Positions 27,282-35,660 of a stretch of 51,013 nucleotides of DNA are shown in pieces (position 1 is the stretch's first letter; each line of letters opens with the position of its first letter). Source of the DNA: Bacteroidota bacterium (GTDB lineage Bacteria > Bacteroidota > Bacteroidia > Flavobacteriales > Flavobacteriaceae); NCBI GenBank assembly GCA_012522045.1, contig JAAYLC010000161.1:1-51013 (forward strand). Direction: 5' to 3'. The notes under the pieces are model-generated. The model did not search any database. It saw only the letters and a program-made list of their open reading frames with translations, and was not told the origin of the DNA. The position numbers were made by a program, and so were the translations under genes.

Positions 27282-27845
27282 ATGTTACGAGACCTTTTAA
27301 AAGAAAGAACCTTCGCTGCGCATCAGGCCACAGAAGGAATTGTGATTCGTAAAGTAAAAGAAATTGACAACGAAGCAGATTACATCGAATTGCTTCGGTG
27401 TTTTTACAGTTTCTTCCACGGAATGGAAGAAAAACTGTCTTCCTACGTAACTTCCGATATTTTACCGGATATTTCGGAACGAAGAAATGCTTCCTATATA
27501 TTAAAAGATATTCAAGAACTTGGCGGGAATATTGAAAATCTTCCTAAAGCAACTATTCCCGAAATTCAAGATGTAACAGAAGCATTAAGCGCCATGTATG
27601 TGCTTGAGGGCTCCATTATGGGAGGTCCGTATATTGTAAAAATGCTTGAAAAAAGAGGCATCACACGCGGATTTTCATTTTTTGAAGGATATGGTAAAGA
27701 CAGCGGCAAGATGTTTGGTATTTTTGCCGGTGTTTTAAACCAATATGGTCAAAACGAAGCAGATTCGGAGCGAGCTGTTGAAAAGGCCAATGAAACATTT
27801 ATTAATTTTGGAAAAGTTTTCCACGCTATGTCAACAATATCATGA
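27282..27845 (+). CDS. Biliverdin-producing heme oxygenase
   Basis: A 187-residue helical heme oxygenase that opens heme to biliverdin, iron and CO. The proximal heme ligand is probably His14 in FAAHQATEG. The distal-helix block MYVLEGSIMGGPYI near residue 105 matches the family pattern YVLEGSxxGG. It resembles the heme oxygenases paired with bacteriophytochromes, but no phytochrome is near, so iron release from heme is as likely. Its stop overlaps the start of the next tiny gene (ATGA), a sign of coupling. Confidence 0.85.
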   Translation: MLRDLLKERTFAAHQATEGIVIRKVKEIDNEADYIELLRCFYSFFHGMEEKLSSYVTSDILPDISERRNASYILKDIQELGGNIENLPKATIPEIQDVTEALSAMYVLEGSIMGGPYIVKMLEKRGITRGFSFFEGYGKDSGKMFGIFAGVLNQYGQNEADSERAVEKANETFINFGKVFHAMSTIS

Positions 27846-28018
27846 ATCAATTAAACAAAAATAACAACAAAGCTACTGAAGAAGGTTCAGAAACAAACAA
27901 GCAAAGTGCCAAATCAAAATGGATGAAACGCCTGGGCGTAGGTGCATTTGCTTTTTTTCTAATTAAAGGAATCGTCTGGCTTTTCGTATTTTTCGCTGCT
28001 TTTCAAGCGTGCGGATAA
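27842..28018 (+). CDS. Tiny single-helix membrane protein coupled to heme oxygenase
   Basis: A 58-residue frame starting inside the heme oxygenase stop (ATGA overlap). The first 27 residues are polar and charged (NNNKATEEGSETNKQ), then SKWMKRLGVGAF and one strong hydrophobic helix (FFLIKGIVWLFVFFAAF, about 39-55) before a short end QACG. A terminator follows directly. The overlap, codon use and terminator argue that it is real. It may anchor or help the oxygenase; that is a guess. No family name can be given. Confidence 0.7.
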   Translation: MNQLNKNNNKATEEGSETNKQSAKSKWMKRLGVGAFAFFLIKGIVWLFVFFAAFQACG

Positions 28019-28043
28019 ATTTTAATAGCACCTAAAAAACAAT

Positions 28044-28084
28044 GAACACATTTGTCCTTCGTTGAAGGAAAAATGTGTTTTTTG
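28044..28084 (+). terminator. Terminator after the heme oxygenase operon
   Basis: GAACACATTT (28044-28053) pairs with AAATGTGTTT (28071-28080), with an inner TCCTTC/GAAGGA helix, followed by a T run. Confidence 0.85.
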
Positions 28085-28104
28085 TTATGTCAAATTCACA
28101 GGAG

Positions 28105-28135
28105 TTGATTTTATTCTTAAACGGCACTGAATTTG
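28105..28135 (+). promoter_or_regulatory. Possible promoter of the LLM oxidoreductase gene
   Basis: TTG (28105-28107), 20 bases, then TGAATTTG (28128-28135), one change from TAnnTTTG. It is 60 bases before the chosen ATG. Confidence 0.45.
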
Positions 28136-28195
28136 CATCTTAGTCACGTCTATTACTAAGCTCCAACCACACACTAATTTTTTAAATTCTTGTCT

Positions 28196-29197
28196 ATGTC
28201 AAAAAGAAAAATAGCTAAATCCGTATTGGATTTAGTTGCTGTAAATGAAGGCGATACCCATTTGAAAGCGATGGAAAACAGTTTATCCCTGGCGCAACAT
28301 GTGGAAAAACTTGGCTTTAAAAGATTTTGGATTTCAGAACATCACAACACAGCGAGTTTAGTAAGTTCAGCCACTCCGATTCTTCTAGGCTATATAGCAC
28401 AGGGAACCGAGCGAATCCGCGTAGGTTCCGGCGGCGTCATGCTTCCGAATCACACCCCGTTGATTGTAGCCGAACAATTTGGAACCTTGGCAACACTCTA
28501 TCCCGACCGTATCGATTTGGGATTGGGACGTGCGCCGGGAACCGATCAATTAACGGCGCAAGCGCTCCGTCGTCAAAGAAAAGAATCGGTTCACGATTTT
28601 CCCCGAGATGTTATCGAACTTCAACATTATTTTCAACCGATAGAACCCGATAACGTTCCTCCTGTACGAGCCATTCCGGGAGAAGGATTACGCGTACCGA
28701 TTTATCTGTTGGGCTCCAGCTTGTTTAGCGCCAATCTAGCTGCACAACTGGGATTGCCCTATGCTTTTGCAAGTCATTTTGCCCCGACGCATTTGTTGGA
28801 TGCTTTAAAAATGTATAAAAATGAATTTCAAAGTTCAGAACAACTTCAAAAACCGTATGCAATGGCAGCAGTTAATGTCATTATTGCCGAAACGGATGAA
28901 GAAGCTGAATATCTGGCAGGAAGCATGAAATTGTTCATTTTAAACATTATCAGGAACACCAGAAATTTATTGCAACCGCCTCCGGAATCAATAGATGAAG
29001 TATGGAATTCCATTGAAAAAATGCAGGTTTCACAGATGATGTATTACACCTTTGTCGGAAGCAAAGAAACGGTAGCAAAAAAACTGAGAAGTTTTACCGA
29101 AGCTACCCAAGTAGATGAATTGATAATTATATCCTACATTTACGACCACCAAAAACGATTGGAATCATTCAGATTGCTTTCAGAAATTGAATTATAA
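28196..29197 (+). CDS. LLM-class flavin-dependent oxidoreductase
   Basis: A 333-residue luciferase-like monooxygenase fold (FMN-dependent TIM barrel). Recognisable blocks are KLGFKRFWISEHHN (near residue 40), RVGSGGVMLPNHTPL (near 80) and ERIDLGLGRAPG-like DRIDLGLGRAPGT (near 105). The start is ATG 28196 (MSKRKIAKS); a TTG six bases earlier is less likely. It resembles the MsnO8/YhbW group whose substrates are mostly unknown. A HAD hydrolase gene follows after 11 bases, probably on the same transcript. Confidence 0.9.
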   Translation: MSKRKIAKSVLDLVAVNEGDTHLKAMENSLSLAQHVEKLGFKRFWISEHHNTASLVSSATPILLGYIAQGTERIRVGSGGVMLPNHTPLIVAEQFGTLATLYPDRIDLGLGRAPGTDQLTAQALRRQRKESVHDFPRDVIELQHYFQPIEPDNVPPVRAIPGEGLRVPIYLLGSSLFSANLAAQLGLPYAFASHFAPTHLLDALKMYKNEFQSSEQLQKPYAMAAVNVIIAETDEEAEYLAGSMKLFILNIIRNTRNLLQPPPESIDEVWNSIEKMQVSQMMYYTFVGSKETVAKKLRSFTEATQVDELIIISYIYDHQKRLESFRLLSEIEL

Positions 29198-29208
29198 AAA
29201 AGAAAAAA

Positions 29209-29868
29209 ATGATTAAAGCAGTGCTTTTTGACATGGACGGTGTTATTGTAAATACCGAGCCCCTCCATCGTCGTGCATATTTTAAAATGTTTGAAGAAGT
29301 AAATATTCCGGTTACTCCCGAATATTACGATCAATTTACCGGACGTTCCACCATGGCTATTTGCGAAAATCTGTGCGAAGCGTTTAATTTAAAGCAATTG
29401 CCAAACGAATTAATTCAAATAAAGAGAAAACATTTTAAACGATTGTTTGATACAGAAGGTCTCGATTTAATTCCGGGAGTTTTGGATATCATCAAAGATT
29501 ATCATCAAAACGGACTGAAATTGGTTTTGGCATCTTCCGCATCGATGACCAATATTGAAAGAATTTTCAGGCGTTTTGATTTAGACCCCTATTTTGTAGC
29601 CAAGATTAGCGGCGCCGATTTAAAAGCGTCTAAACCGCATCCTGAAATTTTTCTCCGTGCAGCAGCACTTGCAGACGCACACACTTCTCAGTGTATTGTT
29701 ATTGAAGATTCGACAAATGGCATGAAAGCCGCAAAAGCAGCAGGAATTTACTGTATCGGATATCAAGGTCCTACTTCTGAAAATCAAGATTATACTATTG
29801 CAGACAAGGTTATTTCCGATTTCAAAGAAATTCCTTTTCAGATAGTATCTAATTTGATCAAGTCTTAA
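29209..29868 (+). CDS. HAD-family hydrolase, beta-phosphoglucomutase/sugar-phosphatase type
   Basis: A 219-residue HAD phosphatase with the nucleophile motif FDMDGVIVNTEP (Asp8, Asp10), motif II VLASSAS near residue 104, the Lys of motif III in LKASKPHPEIFL and motif IV in VIEDSTNGMKAAKAAG. The alpha-helical cap lies between residues 16 and 80 (subclass IA). Family members act on sugar phosphates or similar metabolites; the exact substrate cannot be told. It follows the LLM gene by 11 bases. Confidence 0.9.
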   Translation: MIKAVLFDMDGVIVNTEPLHRRAYFKMFEEVNIPVTPEYYDQFTGRSTMAICENLCEAFNLKQLPNELIQIKRKHFKRLFDTEGLDLIPGVLDIIKDYHQNGLKLVLASSASMTNIERIFRRFDLDPYFVAKISGADLKASKPHPEIFLRAAALADAHTSQCIVIEDSTNGMKAAKAAGIYCIGYQGPTSENQDYTIADKVISDFKEIPFQIVSNLIKS

Positions 29869-29894
29869 AAATAAAATGTTTAGAAATCTGAGAA

Positions 29895-30092
29895 TTACGC
29901 TTCATCCGAGTTTTTTTCTTTTTCTTCTTTTGCATCTTCGTAGGCTTCCTCAGTCTCTTCAATGTCTCGATCGTTATCAACGGGTTCATAATCTCCGCGT
30001 TGTTGTTCGCGATATTCCCGCTCTTGTTTTTCCAATTGTCTTTCAGGATCGTGGGGAATTTGCTCCGGTTCGTTTTTCTTATCGGTTGCCAT
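29895..30092 (-). CDS. Small highly charged protein of unknown function
   Basis: About 65 residues if started at ATG 30092 (MATDKKNEPEQIP); an in-frame ATG at 30116 would add eight. More than half of the residues are Glu, Asp, Lys, Arg or Gln, including QLEKQEREYREQQRG and EETEEAYEDAKEEKEK, so it is probably disordered or a single charged helix. No signal peptide and no known domain. It is convergent with the HAD gene. Its low complexity lowers confidence, but no other frame here is open in a better way. Confidence 0.55.
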   Translation of the reverse strand: MATDKKNEPEQIPHDPERQLEKQEREYREQQRGDYEPVDNDRDIEETEEAYEDAKEEKEKNSDEA

Positions 30093-30208
30093 AATAGTAT
30101 TTATTTTAACCTCCAAGTTAGGAAATAATTTAATTTCAAAGATTTAATTTATAATCTTCTTAACTATAAAAGAATAAAGAAAAAAAAGTTCCTTAAACAG
30201 GTGTCGTT

Positions 30209-31309
30209 TTATTCTTGAGATGAATTGACATCTTTAATTTTAAAATTTTTCAACTTAAAGCGAACCGTATCCCCCGGCTTCCATGATTTTACGGGAGATT
30301 TCAGTAATATGCGTGCGGAACTATCAAGAGATTTGCACGCATCGGCACTTCCACATTCAGTACACCTTCTGCAACACACACGCAATTGCATATGATCGCC
30401 GAGATAAATGCATTTTTCAACCATCCCGCACAATTGAGGTTCCTCGGCTTCACAAAGCGCAGTTTCTTCCGCTCTGAAAAACAAATTCACTTTTTCTTTA
30501 TTGGTAAACGGACAATTGGGATGTCTTTCTATAAACCCGAAAGGAGTGTTGAATCCGTCATCTTCTACAATGGCTTCAAGATTGTTCGATTTACCAAAAA
30601 GCTCGGCAACATACGTAGAATTCGGATTGTTGTACAACGCATTTGGCGTGTCCAGTTGCAGTAATTTCCCGTGCCACATAACGGCAATTTTATCGGCAGT
30701 CGCAAATGCATCTCGAGTGTCATGCGTTACTAGAATAGCAGTAATCCCCAGAGTTTTAATAATTTGTCGAACTTCTTCGCGAACCTGATCTCTCAAAATA
30801 GTGTCTAGGTTGCTAAAAGGTTCGTCCATCAATAAAAGTTCCGGCCGCGGAGCCAATGCACGTGCCAGTGCCACACGTTGTTGCTGCCCTCCGGAAAGTT
30901 GGTGCGGATATTTTTTGATGTTTTCTTCCAACCCGGTGAGCTCAATGGTTTCTATAACACGTTTATGAGCTTCGTCTTTTTTAAGCCCCTTAAGTCCAAA
31001 AGAAACATTTTCATAAATCGTCAGATGTGGAAAAAGGGCATAATCCTGAAAAACCATCCCCATGTTTCTTTTATTGGGTCTTAACGATTTATTCCCATTT
31101 ACAATGGTATTTCCTCCCAAGACAATGCTTCCTTTGTCCGGATGTTCCAAACCGGCTATCAGACGCAGTAAGGTAGTTTTTCCCGAACCACTTTCACCAA
31201 CCAATGCCAGAATTTCTCCTTTTTCCAAAGAAAATCCAACAGAATCAACGGCATACTTGTCACCGCTTCTGTATTTTTTGCTGAGATTGTCTAAAATAAT
31301 GATTGCCAT
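30209..31309 (-). CDS. fbpC: Iron(III) ABC transporter, ATP-binding protein, with cysteine-rich tail
   Basis: A 366-residue ATPase of the Fe3+/spermidine-putrescine type. Walker A is GESGSGKTT (38-46), signature LSGGQ (138-142), Walker B LLLMDEP (158-164) and switch His near 196. After about residue 240 the TOBE-like tail holds nine cysteines in 60 residues (266, 286, 294, 300, 312, 313, 316, 319, 325), including [14 protein letters not shown]. That spacing looks metal-binding and may sense iron; I know of no such role and mark it as inference. It is last in the operon fbpA-fbpB-fbpC. Confidence 0.92.
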   Translation of the reverse strand: MAIIILDNLSKKYRSGDKYAVDSVGFSLEKGEILALVGESGSGKTTLLRLIAGLEHPDKGSIVLGGNTIVNGNKSLRPNKRNMGMVFQDYALFPHLTIYENVSFGLKGLKKDEAHKRVIETIELTGLEENIKKYPHQLSGGQQQRVALARALAPRPELLLMDEPFSNLDTILRDQVREEVRQIIKTLGITAILVTHDTRDAFATADKIAVMWHGKLLQLDTPNALYNNPNSTYVAELFGKSNNLEAIVEDDGFNTPFGFIERHPNCPFTNKEKVNLFFRAEETALCEAEEPQLCGMVEKCIYLGDHMQLRVCCRRCTECGSADACKSLDSSARILLKSPVKSWKPGDTVRFKLKNFKIKDVNSSQE

Positions 31310-31338
31310 GGGTTATTATCGTTCCACCGTATAACGGT

Positions 31339-32997
31339 TTATTTTACTTCGTTCTTTTTCTTCTCGGCCAGTTTTTTACTGCTTATGACATTGTTTAACA
31401 AAATTACGGGAATTATTCCTGTTAACACAACTACCAACGAAGCGTTTGCGGATTCTGCAATCATTTCATTGGTTGCCATATCAAAAGCTTTGGTTGCCAA
31501 TGTATTGAAATTAAACGGCCGCAAGATTAATGTCAACGGAAGTTCTTTCATAATATCTACAAAGGCAAGCAATATTCCGGCTGCAATGCTATTTCTTATC
31601 AACGGCAAATCAATTTTTAACAGGGTTCGAAAGGGAGATGCCCCCAATGATCGTGCAATTTCATTCACGGAAACCCCTGTTTTTTGAAATCCGGAATCAA
31701 TAGCATTATATCCTACTGCCAAGAACCGTATAATATACGAAAAAATTACGATAAAAATCGTTCCGGAAAAAAGCAAACCCGCGCCTTCGTATAAAAACTG
31801 ATTTAAGAAATGATCCAACTTCATCATCGGAACCATCACTCCTACTGCAATAACTGCTCCCGGAATGGCATAACCGATGGAAGCAGTTTTGGTGATATAA
31901 CGAATCCACCGCAATGGATTGATGCGCACCGTATAAAGCAAGACGATAGCCAACAAAGCGATGAGTACCGCCGATCCCATAGCCAAACTAAAGCTGCGAA
32001 CAATCAGAATTCCAAATTCGGCATCTACAACAAATCTCCAGGTTTCCGATACCCATAAAATTAATTGTCCCAAGGGAAAAAGAAAACTAATTGACAGAAT
32101 GACACTACAAAACAACATCAGTAAAATGCGCATCGGTTTTGAAAGCTCAATTTTTTTCACCGGTCTGGAACTATCACTTCGGTTGGTCCATCTTCTATTT
32201 CCGCGTTGCAAATTTTCAAGCCAAATCAACACGAGCACAAAAAGGGTTAAAATTGCAGAAAGGTAAATTGCCGTATTGATGTCTCCGAGAGAAAACCACG
32301 CTCTAAAAATTCCGGACGTAAACGTATCAATTCCAAAATATTTAATGGTTCCATAATCATTCAGCACCTCCATTCCTACTAATGCCAAACCTCCGGCGAT
32401 GGCCGGTCTTGCCAGCGGCAGCGCAATTTTTGTAAATACCCGAGGATTGCTGCTACCCAACAACACTGCGGCTTCTCTAAACGTTGAGGATTGTTGTGAG
32501 AATGATGCGCGACATAAAACATATACATAAGGAAAAAGACTGATGGAAAGAATGAAAATAACTCCGGGCATATTCATAATATCAATGATGGGACCTACAA
32601 AATGAATGTCAAAATTATTTCGAAGCCAAGAAGAGACAGGTCCTGTGTATTCTAAAAGTCCCACATAACTATACCCCATCATATAGGAAGGGAAAGCAAG
32701 CGGCAGAATCAACAGCCACTCGAAATATTTTCTTCCGGGAAATTCATAAACCGAAACAATCCATGCCAAAGATACGCCCATCAAAAACGTGCAAATTCCT
32801 ACGCCTATAAGAAGTATGACGGAATTTGAAAAATAAACAGGGAGCAGATGTGAAACAATATGCCCCCAAGTTTCTCCGGGTTTGTCAAAAAGTTTGATTA
32901 GAATTGTAAGAATGGGTGTGAGAATCATCAACATCAATACAATTGATATCGCGGTCCACCGATTCCACCAATAAATCGTTTTTTTTGTTTTTTCCAA
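31339..32997 (-). CDS. fbpB: Iron(III) ABC transporter, fused permease
   Basis: A 552-residue inner-membrane permease with two copies of the binding-protein-dependent transport domain and about 12 helices. Each half has the EAA-type coupling loop: FREAAVLLGSSNPRVFTKI near residue 173 and NEIARSLGASPFRTLLKI near 450. The arrangement is that of FbpB/SfuB iron transporters. It lies 27 bases after fbpA and 29 before fbpC, so all three form one operon. Confidence 0.93.
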   Translation of the reverse strand: MEKTKKTIYWWNRWTAISIVLMLMILTPILTILIKLFDKPGETWGHIVSHLLPVYFSNSVILLIGVGICTFLMGVSLAWIVSVYEFPGRKYFEWLLILPLAFPSYMMGYSYVGLLEYTGPVSSWLRNNFDIHFVGPIIDIMNMPGVIFILSISLFPYVYVLCRASFSQQSSTFREAAVLLGSSNPRVFTKIALPLARPAIAGGLALVGMEVLNDYGTIKYFGIDTFTSGIFRAWFSLGDINTAIYLSAILTLFVLVLIWLENLQRGNRRWTNRSDSSRPVKKIELSKPMRILLMLFCSVILSISFLFPLGQLILWVSETWRFVVDAEFGILIVRSFSLAMGSAVLIALLAIVLLYTVRINPLRWIRYITKTASIGYAIPGAVIAVGVMVPMMKLDHFLNQFLYEGAGLLFSGTIFIVIFSYIIRFLAVGYNAIDSGFQKTGVSVNEIARSLGASPFRTLLKIDLPLIRNSIAAGILLAFVDIMKELPLTLILRPFNFNTLATKAFDMATNEMIAESANASLVVVLTGIIPVILLNNVISSKKLAEKKKNEVK

Positions 32998-33024
32998 TGC
33001 AGGATGCTTTCAGCAATCGTAAAA

Positions 33025-34053
33025 TTAATTCCAACCTACACGGTCAAATATTTTAACCGCTTCACTGTTGTATTCTCCCATTTTATACAAGTCCATCGTG
33101 TCTGTTTTAAAATCGCCCCACGATTGGATAAGTGCAGCTTTTTCAGCTTTTGGATTGGCCGGAAATTCAAAATTTAGATTTGTCAAAATTTCCTGAGCTT
33201 CAATTCCGGAGAGATATTCGATGAATTTAATCGCATTGTCTTTATTAGGCGCATGTTTGGCAACTCCTACTCCACTTACGTTTATGTGAGTTCCGTTTCC
33301 TTCTTGATCCGGAAAAATAATCGTCACTGCTTCCCCTGCTTTCCGGTCTTCTTCGTTTTGAGCGTTCAACAAAAGCCCTACGTAATAGGTGTTGACGATG
33401 GCAATATCCCCTTCTCCGGCGGCAACGGCTTTGACCTGATCTCTGTCGGAACCTTTCGGATTTCGTGCCATATTCGCAACAATTCCCGCAGCCCAAGCTT
33501 CTGCTGCTGCTTCGCCTTCATTTATAATCATGGAAGCCAATAACGATTGATTGTAAACATTATCCGAAGAACGTACCAATAGTTTTCCCTTCCACTGAGG
33601 ATCTGTCAAATCTTGATACGTTTTAATGCTATCAGCATTCACTCGATCTTTGGAAACCGCAATTATGCGTGCACGATAAGTAATTCCATACCAGTGATTT
33701 TCCTTCTCTTTTAAATGTACAGGGATGTTTTCATCCAAAATATCAGATTGAATGGGCTGAAACAAACCCAAAGATTGTGCACGATACAAACGTCCGGCAT
33801 CTACGGTAAACAAAATATCCGCAGGAGAGTTTTCGCCTTCGTTCACCATGCGTTGCATCAATTCGTCTGCACTTGCTTGAACAATATTTACTTTGATTCC
33901 GGTTTGTTCAGTAAACTTTGAAAATAAATGATCGTCGGCTTTGTAATGACGGTGAGAATAAATATTTATAATTTCTTCATCTTTGCTTTGTCCGCAAGCG
34001 GAAAATATGAATATACTTAAAGTCAATACTCCAAACTTGAATAATTTTCTCAT
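33025..34053 (-). CDS. fbpA: Iron(III) ABC transporter, substrate-binding lipoprotein
   Basis: A 342-residue periplasmic binding protein anchored by lipobox Cys20 (FIFSACGQS). The family start INIYSHRHYKADDHLF, EQTGIKVNIV and the iron-ligand tyrosine pair in VNTYYVGLL match FutA/FbpA proteins. It collects ferric iron and hands it to FbpBC. It is first in the operon, and a perfect TTG-19-TAACTTTG promoter lies just upstream. I saw no convincing Fur box, though one cannot be ruled out by eye. Confidence 0.94.
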   Translation of the reverse strand: MRKLFKFGVLTLSIFIFSACGQSKDEEIINIYSHRHYKADDHLFSKFTEQTGIKVNIVQASADELMQRMVNEGENSPADILFTVDAGRLYRAQSLGLFQPIQSDILDENIPVHLKEKENHWYGITYRARIIAVSKDRVNADSIKTYQDLTDPQWKGKLLVRSSDNVYNQSLLASMIINEGEAAAEAWAAGIVANMARNPKGSDRDQVKAVAAGEGDIAIVNTYYVGLLLNAQNEEDRKAGEAVTIIFPDQEGNGTHINVSGVGVAKHAPNKDNAIKFIEYLSGIEAQEILTNLNFEFPANPKAEKAALIQSWGDFKTDTMDLYKMGEYNSEAVKIFDRVGWN

Positions 34054-34075
34054 AATTGATTGATTTTTTACGGAG

Positions 34076-34105
34076 CAAAGTTAACTTTATTTAGATTCAT
34101 TACAA
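34076..34105 (-). promoter_or_regulatory. Promoter of the fbpABC operon
   Basis: Minus strand: TTG (34105-34103), 19 bases, TAACTTTG (34083-34076), an exact fit to the Bacteroidota consensus, with a likely start about 18 bases before the fbpA ATG. Confidence 0.75.
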
Positions 34106-34158
34106 ACAAGACCCGGATTTATAAATTCACTTTTATACATTACTTTTCGAATTTAAGA

Positions 34159-34190
34159 TTTGGGTAAAGTCTCAAGTTTTCGTATATTCG
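34159..34190 (+). promoter_or_regulatory. Promoter of tRNA-Val
   Basis: TTTG (34159-34162), 20 bases, TATATTCG (34183-34190), 12 bases before the mature tRNA start. Close to, not identical with, the Bacteroidota consensus. Confidence 0.5.
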
Positions 34191-34202
34191 CGGGCGATTT
34201 AA

Positions 34203-34277
34203 GGAGTGTTAGCTCAGTTGGTTCAGAGCACTACCTTGACAGGGTAGGGGTCATTGGTTCGAATCCAATACACTTCA
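34203..34277 (+). tRNA. tRNA-Val (anticodon GAC)
   Basis: A 75-base cloverleaf. The acceptor GGAGTGT pairs with ACACTTC (one G-T pair), the D arm holds AGCTCAGTTGGTTCAGAGC, the anticodon stem CTACC/GGTAG encloses the loop TTGACAG with anticodon GAC, and the T arm contains GGTTCGAATCC. Discriminator base A; the CCA end is not encoded. It lies in the divergent/convergent space between fbpA and murF. Confidence 0.95.
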
Positions 34278-34281
34278 CAAG

Positions 34282-34320
34282 AAAAAATCTTTCAGACAGT
34301 ATTGCTTGAAAGATTTTTTT
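34282..34320. terminator. Bidirectional terminator between tRNA-Val and murF
   Basis: A 13-base-pair stem (34282-34294 with 34307-34319) with A and T runs on both sides. It can stop both the tRNA (plus) and murF (minus) transcripts. Confidence 0.9.
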
Positions 34321-34324
34321 CATT

Positions 34325-35602
34325 TTAAAGAATATCCAACAAGCGCTCCAATGCCATTCCTCTGGAGCCTTTAATAAGAATCTTTGCGTTTTCAGGCGTG
34401 TGCGTTTTAACTGTGGAAATCGCATCGGAATAGGATTTGAACTTATGAAATTGCGGGGATTGAATGATGGTTTTATAAAAGTTTTCACCGATGAGATATA
34501 CCGCTCCTTCAAAGTTCTTTAAAAGAAAATCAACAATTTGCTGATGTTCTGCCGCCGAATCTTTTCCCAATTCAAACATATCGCCGAGAAAAACGATTTT
34601 ATGAGAACCTTCTACCCCGATAAAATTTTCCAATGCTGCTTTCATACTTGTCGGATTGGCATTGTAAGCGTCCATGAAAATCACATTGGAACCTAGCGTT
34701 ATTATTTGAGAACGATGATTGGAAGGCACATAACTTTCAATACCTTTTTTAATCGCTTCTTCATTCAATTGAAAATAGGCACCAACAGCTATGGCGGCAG
34801 CGATATTTTCGAAATTATACGCGCCTGTCAAATTACTTTGCATCTCGGTTTGCTTATACTGAACGACTAAACTTCCACGGTCATTTATCAAACTTACGGG
34901 ATAATCTGAATGCGCCGGACCGAAAACAATTCGTTTTGTATGCTCGGACAGTTTCATTTGCGTTGCATTATATCCGTTTGCAAAAATTTTTCCATTCGTG
35001 TATTGTAAGAAACGATAGAGTTCGGTTTTTGCTTTGATAACTCCGTCTAAACTTCCAAAACCTTCCAAATGCGCTTTGCCAAAATTGGTGATGTAACCGA
35101 AATTGGGCAAAGCGATTTCCGAGAGCATTTTGATTTCTCCCGGATGGTTTGCGCCCATTTCAACCACAGCAATTTCTACTGCGGCATCTAATTTTAACAA
35201 GGTCAGTGGCACGCCGATATGATTGTTGAGGTTTCCAACAGTTGCAAGCGTATGATAGCGCTGCGACAAAACCGACTTTATCAATTCTTTTGTCGTGGTT
35301 TTTCCGTTGCTACCCGTAAGTCCGATTATCGGGATATCAAATTGCTGCCGGTGGTATCGCGCCAATTCCTGAAGGCTTTGAAGCACGTCCGCCACAAGGA
35401 TTGTTTTGTCGTTTACCTGATGTTTATCGTTGTCAATGACCGCATACGAAGCTCCTTCCGTTAGGGCTTGAAGGGCAAATTCATTTCCGTCAAAACGGTC
35501 GCCTTTAAGTGCAAAAAAAATACAATTAGGTTGAATAGCACGGGTATCGGTGCATACTCCCGAACTTTTCAGGAAATATTTATAAAGCGTTTGAACAGTC
35601 AT
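34325..35602 (-). CDS. murF: UDP-N-acetylmuramoyl-tripeptide:D-Ala-D-Ala ligase MurF
   Basis: A 425-residue Mur ligase adding D-Ala-D-Ala to the peptidoglycan precursor. The ATP loop is LTGSNGKTTTKE near residue 104; VEMGANHPGEI near 148 and YNANPTSMKAAL near 325 are further MurF blocks. The start at 35602 (MTVQTLYKYF) is preferred because the longer start at 35626 would run through the gldJ terminator hairpin. It is alone, between that hairpin and the tRNA terminator. Confidence 0.95.
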   Translation of the reverse strand: MTVQTLYKYFLKSSGVCTDTRAIQPNCIFFALKGDRFDGNEFALQALTEGASYAVIDNDKHQVNDKTILVADVLQSLQELARYHRQQFDIPIIGLTGSNGKTTTKELIKSVLSQRYHTLATVGNLNNHIGVPLTLLKLDAAVEIAVVEMGANHPGEIKMLSEIALPNFGYITNFGKAHLEGFGSLDGVIKAKTELYRFLQYTNGKIFANGYNATQMKLSEHTKRIVFGPAHSDYPVSLINDRGSLVVQYKQTEMQSNLTGAYNFENIAAAIAVGAYFQLNEEAIKKGIESYVPSNHRSQIITLGSNVIFMDAYNANPTSMKAALENFIGVEGSHKIVFLGDMFELGKDSAAEHQQIVDFLLKNFEGAVYLIGENFYKTIIQSPQFHKFKSYSDAISTVKTHTPENAKILIKGSRGMALERLLDIL

Positions 35603-35615
35603 TCCTATAAAGAAA

Positions 35616-35641
35616 AATCCTCTCAAAAAATTGAGAGGATT
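35616..35641 (-). terminator. Terminator between gldJ and murF
   Basis: On the minus strand AATCCTCTCAA (35641-35631) pairs with TTGAGAGGATT (35626-35616) over a four-base loop, followed by TTTCTTT. It ends only about 14 bases before the murF ATG, leaving no room for a murF promoter downstream of it. Confidence 0.85.
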
Positions 35642-35660
35642 GTATTTTAATATGAAATTC

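Noticed and set aside
35603-35626. A longer murF start
   Set aside because: The extra codons are the gldJ terminator hairpin itself.
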